Part shown: positions 47,622 through 50,234 of the stretch, piece after piece
Layout of the letters: every line of letters begins with the position of its first letter
How positions within the stretch are numbered: the first letter of the stretch is position 1
Assembly: GCF_002154505.1 (NCBI RefSeq)
Contig: NZ_MUBM01000095.1
Span: 1 to 50,234, forward strand
Origin: Streptomyces carpinensis
GTDB lineage: Bacteria; Actinomycetota; Actinomycetes; Streptomycetales; Streptomycetaceae
DNA: 50,234 nt
Reading direction: 5' to 3'
Notes under the pieces: generated by a model
Seen by the model: the letters and a program-made list of their open reading frames with translations, nothing else
The model's database searches: none
What the model was told of the DNA's origin: nothing
Position numbers and translations under genes: made by a program

Positions 47622-48950
47622 TCAGCCCGCGGTGAGCAGTTCCTGCGGTGTGCTGCCGCCGCGGGAGGACTGCTTCGTCGAGCGCAGGGCGGCGATGCCG
47701 ATGAAGACCATCGACGAGACACCGGCCAGCGCGAACGCGGTGAAGCCCCAGTCGCCGCGGTCCGCGGCGAGCAGCTGGCCGCCGAGCCAGGGGCCGAAGA
47801 CCGCCCCGAAGCGGCCCATGCCGGAGGTCCAGCCGACGGCGGTGGCACGGCTGTCGGGGGTGGTGCGGATGGAGACGGTGGCGTAGATCATGGTCTGGGC
47901 GCTGTTGAGGAACACGCCTGTCAGGAAGACCACCGTGTAGGTGAGCGCCAACGGCATGTGCACGCTGAGCAGGAAGACGCCGGCGGCCGTCAGCGCGAAC
48001 CAGATCGCCGAGATCCGCGGAGCCCCGAACAGGTCGGAGGCGCGGCCGGCGACCAGCATGCCCACGATGCCGCCGAGGTTGAACAGGACGACGAAGGTCA
48101 GGGCGGAGCCGAGGTTGTAGCCCTCGCCGCGCATGAGGGTGGGCAGCCAGGTGGCGACGCCGTAGACGAGGAGCAGGCCGCCGAAGGAGGCCAGCCAGTA
48201 CAGCAGGGTCTGGACCCACTCGCCGCCGCGGAAGAGGCCGACGAGGGCGCTCCAGCGGTCGGCGGGGTTCTTGCCGGCGGGTGCGGCGGGGAGTTCGACG
48301 TCGTAGCGGGCGGCCAGCGCGCGGGCCTCCTCGTCACGCCCCTTGGCGACCAGGAAGCTCAGCGACTCGGGCATGGCCTTGGCGAGCACCGGCACGAACA
48401 GCAGCGGGACCACGCAGATCCAGAAGGCGGAGCGCCAGCCGACGGGCTCCACCAGCCACTTGGCCACGTAGGCGGAGAGGATCCCGCCGGCGTGGTGGGC
48501 GGTCATCAGCGCGCCGATGGTGAGGGCTCCCCGGCCGCCGCGGGCGTAGTCGGTGACCATGCTGATGGCGGTGGGCAGCAGACCGCCGAGGCCGACGCCG
48601 GCGAGGGTCCGGCCGAGCCCGAAGACCGCGACACCGCCCGAGACCGCGCACAGTCCGGAGGCCAGCGAGAAGAGCGTGACGCAACCGACCATCAGCCTCT
48701 TGCGGCCGATCCGGTCGGCGACCGTGCCCGCGGTCAGGGCGCCGACCAGCATGCCGAAGGTCGCGTAGCTGCCGAGGTCGCCGGCCCGGCCGGGGGTGAG
48801 CCCGAGCGCCTTCTGCTCCAGCATGTGCGGCAGCACCGAGCCGTAGATGAACATGTCGAGGCCGTCGAAGAGCACGGCCAGCCAGCACAGGCCGACGACC
48901 AGCGCGGCCAGTCTGCTGCCGCGCGCGGGCAGGGCGGTGGAGGAGGACAT
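47622..48950 (-). CDS. MFS transporter, aromatic acid:H+ symporter type
   Basis: Protein of 442 residues with 12 predicted helices. LFDGLDMFIYGSVLPHML carries the charged TM1 residue typical of the AAHS family (PcaK, BenK), and the loop 2-3 motif is GTVADRIGRKR. It probably imports a benzoate-like or hydroxyphenyl acid. Start ATG 48950 (MSSSTALPARG); the long upstream extension is not protein-like. It is downstream of the extradiol dioxygenase on the same strand but has its own promoter after a terminator. Confidence 0.9.
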   Translation of the reverse strand: MSSSTALPARGSRLAALVVGLCWLAVLFDGLDMFIYGSVLPHMLEQKALGLTPGRAGDLGSYATFGMLVGALTAGTVADRIGRKRLMVGCVTLFSLASGLCAVSGGVAVFGLGRTLAGVGLGGLLPTAISMVTDYARGGRGALTIGALMTAHHAGGILSAYVAKWLVEPVGWRSAFWICVVPLLFVPVLAKAMPESLSFLVAKGRDEEARALAARYDVELPAAPAGKNPADRWSALVGLFRGGEWVQTLLYWLASFGGLLLVYGVATWLPTLMRGEGYNLGSALTFVVLFNLGGIVGMLVAGRASDLFGAPRISAIWFALTAAGVFLLSVHMPLALTYTVVFLTGVFLNSAQTMIYATVSIRTTPDSRATAVGWTSGMGRFGAVFGPWLGGQLLAADRGDWGFTAFALAGVSSMVFIGIAALRSTKQSSRGGSTPQELLTAG

Positions 48951-49082
48951 CGTCGTTTTCCTCTCGTCCAGGAGGCGTCCCCTGGAGGGGATCGGGGATG
49001 GGGGTCCCCCTGCTCGGGCGGAGCCGGGGGACCGGGGGAGGGTCGAACGCGGCTCATGCGGCGGACCCATTCGATGCGCTAG

Positions 49083-49126
49083 ACGGTAGGAGCCGCCCCA
49101 GTGAGTGTCAACGCTTTTGTCAACAA
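49083..49126 (-). promoter_or_regulatory. Promoter with TTGT-TG-ACAA operator before the MFS gene
   Basis: On the minus strand TTGACA (49106-49111) and TACCGT (49083-49088) are exactly 17 bases apart, a good housekeeping promoter. TTGTTGACAA (49117-49126) with the symmetric form TTGT/ACAA of GntR/FCD or IclR-type sites lies just upstream. The regulator is not in the window. Confidence 0.6.
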
Positions 49127-49193
49127 TCTCCGCGACAAACCGTCCCGGACGGCCCGCGGACCCGGCGCACGGCAAACCCGCAGGTGACAGAAG

Positions 49194-49229
49194 GGGGTGG
49201 GCGGCACACCGTGGTGTGCCGCCCACCCC
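49194..49229. terminator. Perfect 17-bp stem terminator after the dioxygenase
   Basis: GGGGTGGGCGGCACACC pairs perfectly with GGTGTGCCGCCCACCCC, 16 bases beyond the dioxygenase stop. Very stable; it separates the dioxygenase and MFS transcripts. Confidence 0.8.
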
Positions 49230-49244
49230 TTCGTGCACGCGGTG

Positions 49245-50195
49245 TCAGCCGACGGGTGGTGTGCCGTGGGTGTGGAAGGACGCGATGGTCCGCAGGCCCC
49301 AGGCCTGCCCCTTCGCCCGCTCGGTCTCGGTCCAGGTGATCAGCGGCCAGTCGGGCGCCAGCACCAGCCGGGTGAGCGGATTGCACAGTTCGATGCGGTT
49401 GCCGCCCGGCTCGTAGACGTAGAGGAAGAACGTCTGCTGGATGGCGTGCTTGTGCGGGCCCGTCTCGATGAACACGCCGCTGTCGATGGCGAGATCGGCG
49501 GCGCGCAGGATGTCCTCGCGGGTGTCGGTGGCGAAGGCGATGTGGTGCAGCCTGCCGCTCGAACCCGTCCAGTCCTCGGTGTAGACGACGTCGTACGACT
49601 TGTCGGTGAAGGTCAGCCAGCGGGCCGCGATCCGGCCGGTGTCGAGCCGGATCTGCTCGGTGGGCCGGGCGCCGAGCACGTCCTGCTGGAACTCGGCGTT
49701 GGCGAGCACGTCGGCGGCCAGGAAGTTGATGTGGTCGAGTCGGCGCACGCCCACGCCCCGATTGGGCTTGGCCTGCGGCTGGTTCTTCAGCGCGGGCCTC
49801 AGTTCCTCGGGGGCCCGGTAGTGCTCGCTCTCCCAGTACAGGGCGTGTTCGTGCCCGTCGGGATCGGTGGTGACGTAGAGCTTGCCGAGCCCGGGTTCGT
49901 CCTCGACCCAGCGGCCGGGGCGCCCTGCCGCCTCGATCGCCCCGACCCGGCGCCGGAGGGCCTCCTCGCTGGAGGTGCGCAGCGCGAGCCGGCCGAGGCC
50001 GGGCCGGTCGCGGGCGGTGAGGACCAGGCTGTGGTGCTCGTAGTCGTCGAAGGTGCGCAGGTACACCGTGTTGCCGTCCCGGCCGCACACGGTGAGGCCG
50101 AGGTAGTCGGTGAAGAAGGCGACACTGGCGTCCAGGTCCGGGGTGAACAGCTGGGCGTGCCCGACGTGGGCGATGTCACCGAGGGGCGGAGCCAT
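49245..50195 (-). CDS. Type I extradiol (catechol 2,3-) dioxygenase, VOC fold
   Basis: Protein of 316 residues made of two VOC modules. Metal ligands of the second module are visible as H155 (RLDHINFL), H218 (RLHHIAFA) and E269 (GGNRIELCN), so the Fe(II) site is intact. It performs meta-cleavage of a catechol. The first module starts HVGHAQLFTPDLDASVAFF. ATG 50195 was preferred over 50207. With the aromatic-acid MFS gene downstream it suggests uptake and ring cleavage of an aromatic acid; the ring hydroxylase and hydrolase would lie outside the window. Confidence 0.9.
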   Translation of the reverse strand: MAPPLGDIAHVGHAQLFTPDLDASVAFFTDYLGLTVCGRDGNTVYLRTFDDYEHHSLVLTARDRPGLGRLALRTSSEEALRRRVGAIEAAGRPGRWVEDEPGLGKLYVTTDPDGHEHALYWESEHYRAPEELRPALKNQPQAKPNRGVGVRRLDHINFLAADVLANAEFQQDVLGARPTEQIRLDTGRIAARWLTFTDKSYDVVYTEDWTGSSGRLHHIAFATDTREDILRAADLAIDSGVFIETGPHKHAIQQTFFLYVYEPGGNRIELCNPLTRLVLAPDWPLITWTETERAKGQAWGLRTIASFHTHGTPPVG

Positions 50196-50234
50196 CGTTG
50201 TCTCCAAGGGGTCGTGCGGGGGCGGTACGGGGGG

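Overview
The window is high-GC DNA with many GTG starts and compact operons joined by ATGA/GTGA overlaps. Together with a monomeric isocitrate dehydrogenase, a CYP158A-type P450, actinobacterial cysteine leader peptides and a DUF2690 HTH protein, this points to the chromosome of a Streptomyces (Actinomycetota). No replication origin, prophage, CRISPR array or intact insertion sequence was seen.

Layout. 0-2.6 kb: end of a sugar or surface-polysaccharide-type locus (RmlC-like epimerase and a glutamate-1-semialdehyde-aminomutase-like aminotransferase), then a PAP2 phosphatase. 2.7-6.3 kb: a decayed zone with an IS701-like transposase remnant, a membrane-anchored glutaredoxin-like protein, an alpha/beta hydrolase, and a mosaic pseudogene joining a LuxR-ATPase piece to an ECF41-type sigma factor piece. 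6.3-8.6 kb: a tight three-gene operon (FadR-like regulator, alkylglycerol-monooxygenase-like hydroxylase, YhhN/lysoplasmalogenase) with a FadR-box-like palindrome upstream, read here as a candidate ether-lipid catabolic module. 8.9-13.4 kb: a PAP2/AUR1-like membrane protein, then frameshifted genes (M28 peptidase with a tetranucleotide repeat, AraC regulator, RsbW-like ATPase) around a STAS protein. 13.5-16.8 kb: aldehyde dehydrogenase, DUF779 and a GAF regulator. 17-20.8 kb: repetitive tract, ABC exporter behind a MerR/SoxR-type promoter, ALDH fragment, crotonase.

21.5-27.7 kb: MscS channel, DUF4186, monomeric NADP isocitrate dehydrogenase, N-formylglutamate amidohydrolase and a biflaviolin-synthase-like P450. 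27.7-33 kb: the most system-like locus. A translationally coupled subtilase / ECF sigma factor / unknown-protein operon diverges from an 867-residue TPR-CHAT (caspase-like) protein, with an inverted repeat between them. 33.2-34.2 kb: an acetyltransferase and an internally deleted WYL regulator.

34.2-44.5 kb: a sulfur-scavenging region, all on the minus strand. It has four luciferase-like flavin monooxygenases, a polar-amino-acid-type ABC importer and an ECM4-like glutathione transferase homologue. Three small Cys-containing leader peptides ([H/V]DL-RV-x-[S/G]-A type), each followed by GC-rich hairpins, precede the three gene groups and suggest repeated cysteine-responsive attenuation. 44.5-50.2 kb: ABC exporter remnant, tRNA-Pro(GGG), MarR regulator, secreted SH3 protein, membrane-anchored XRE/DUF2690 protein, aromatic-acid MFS transporter and an extradiol dioxygenase.
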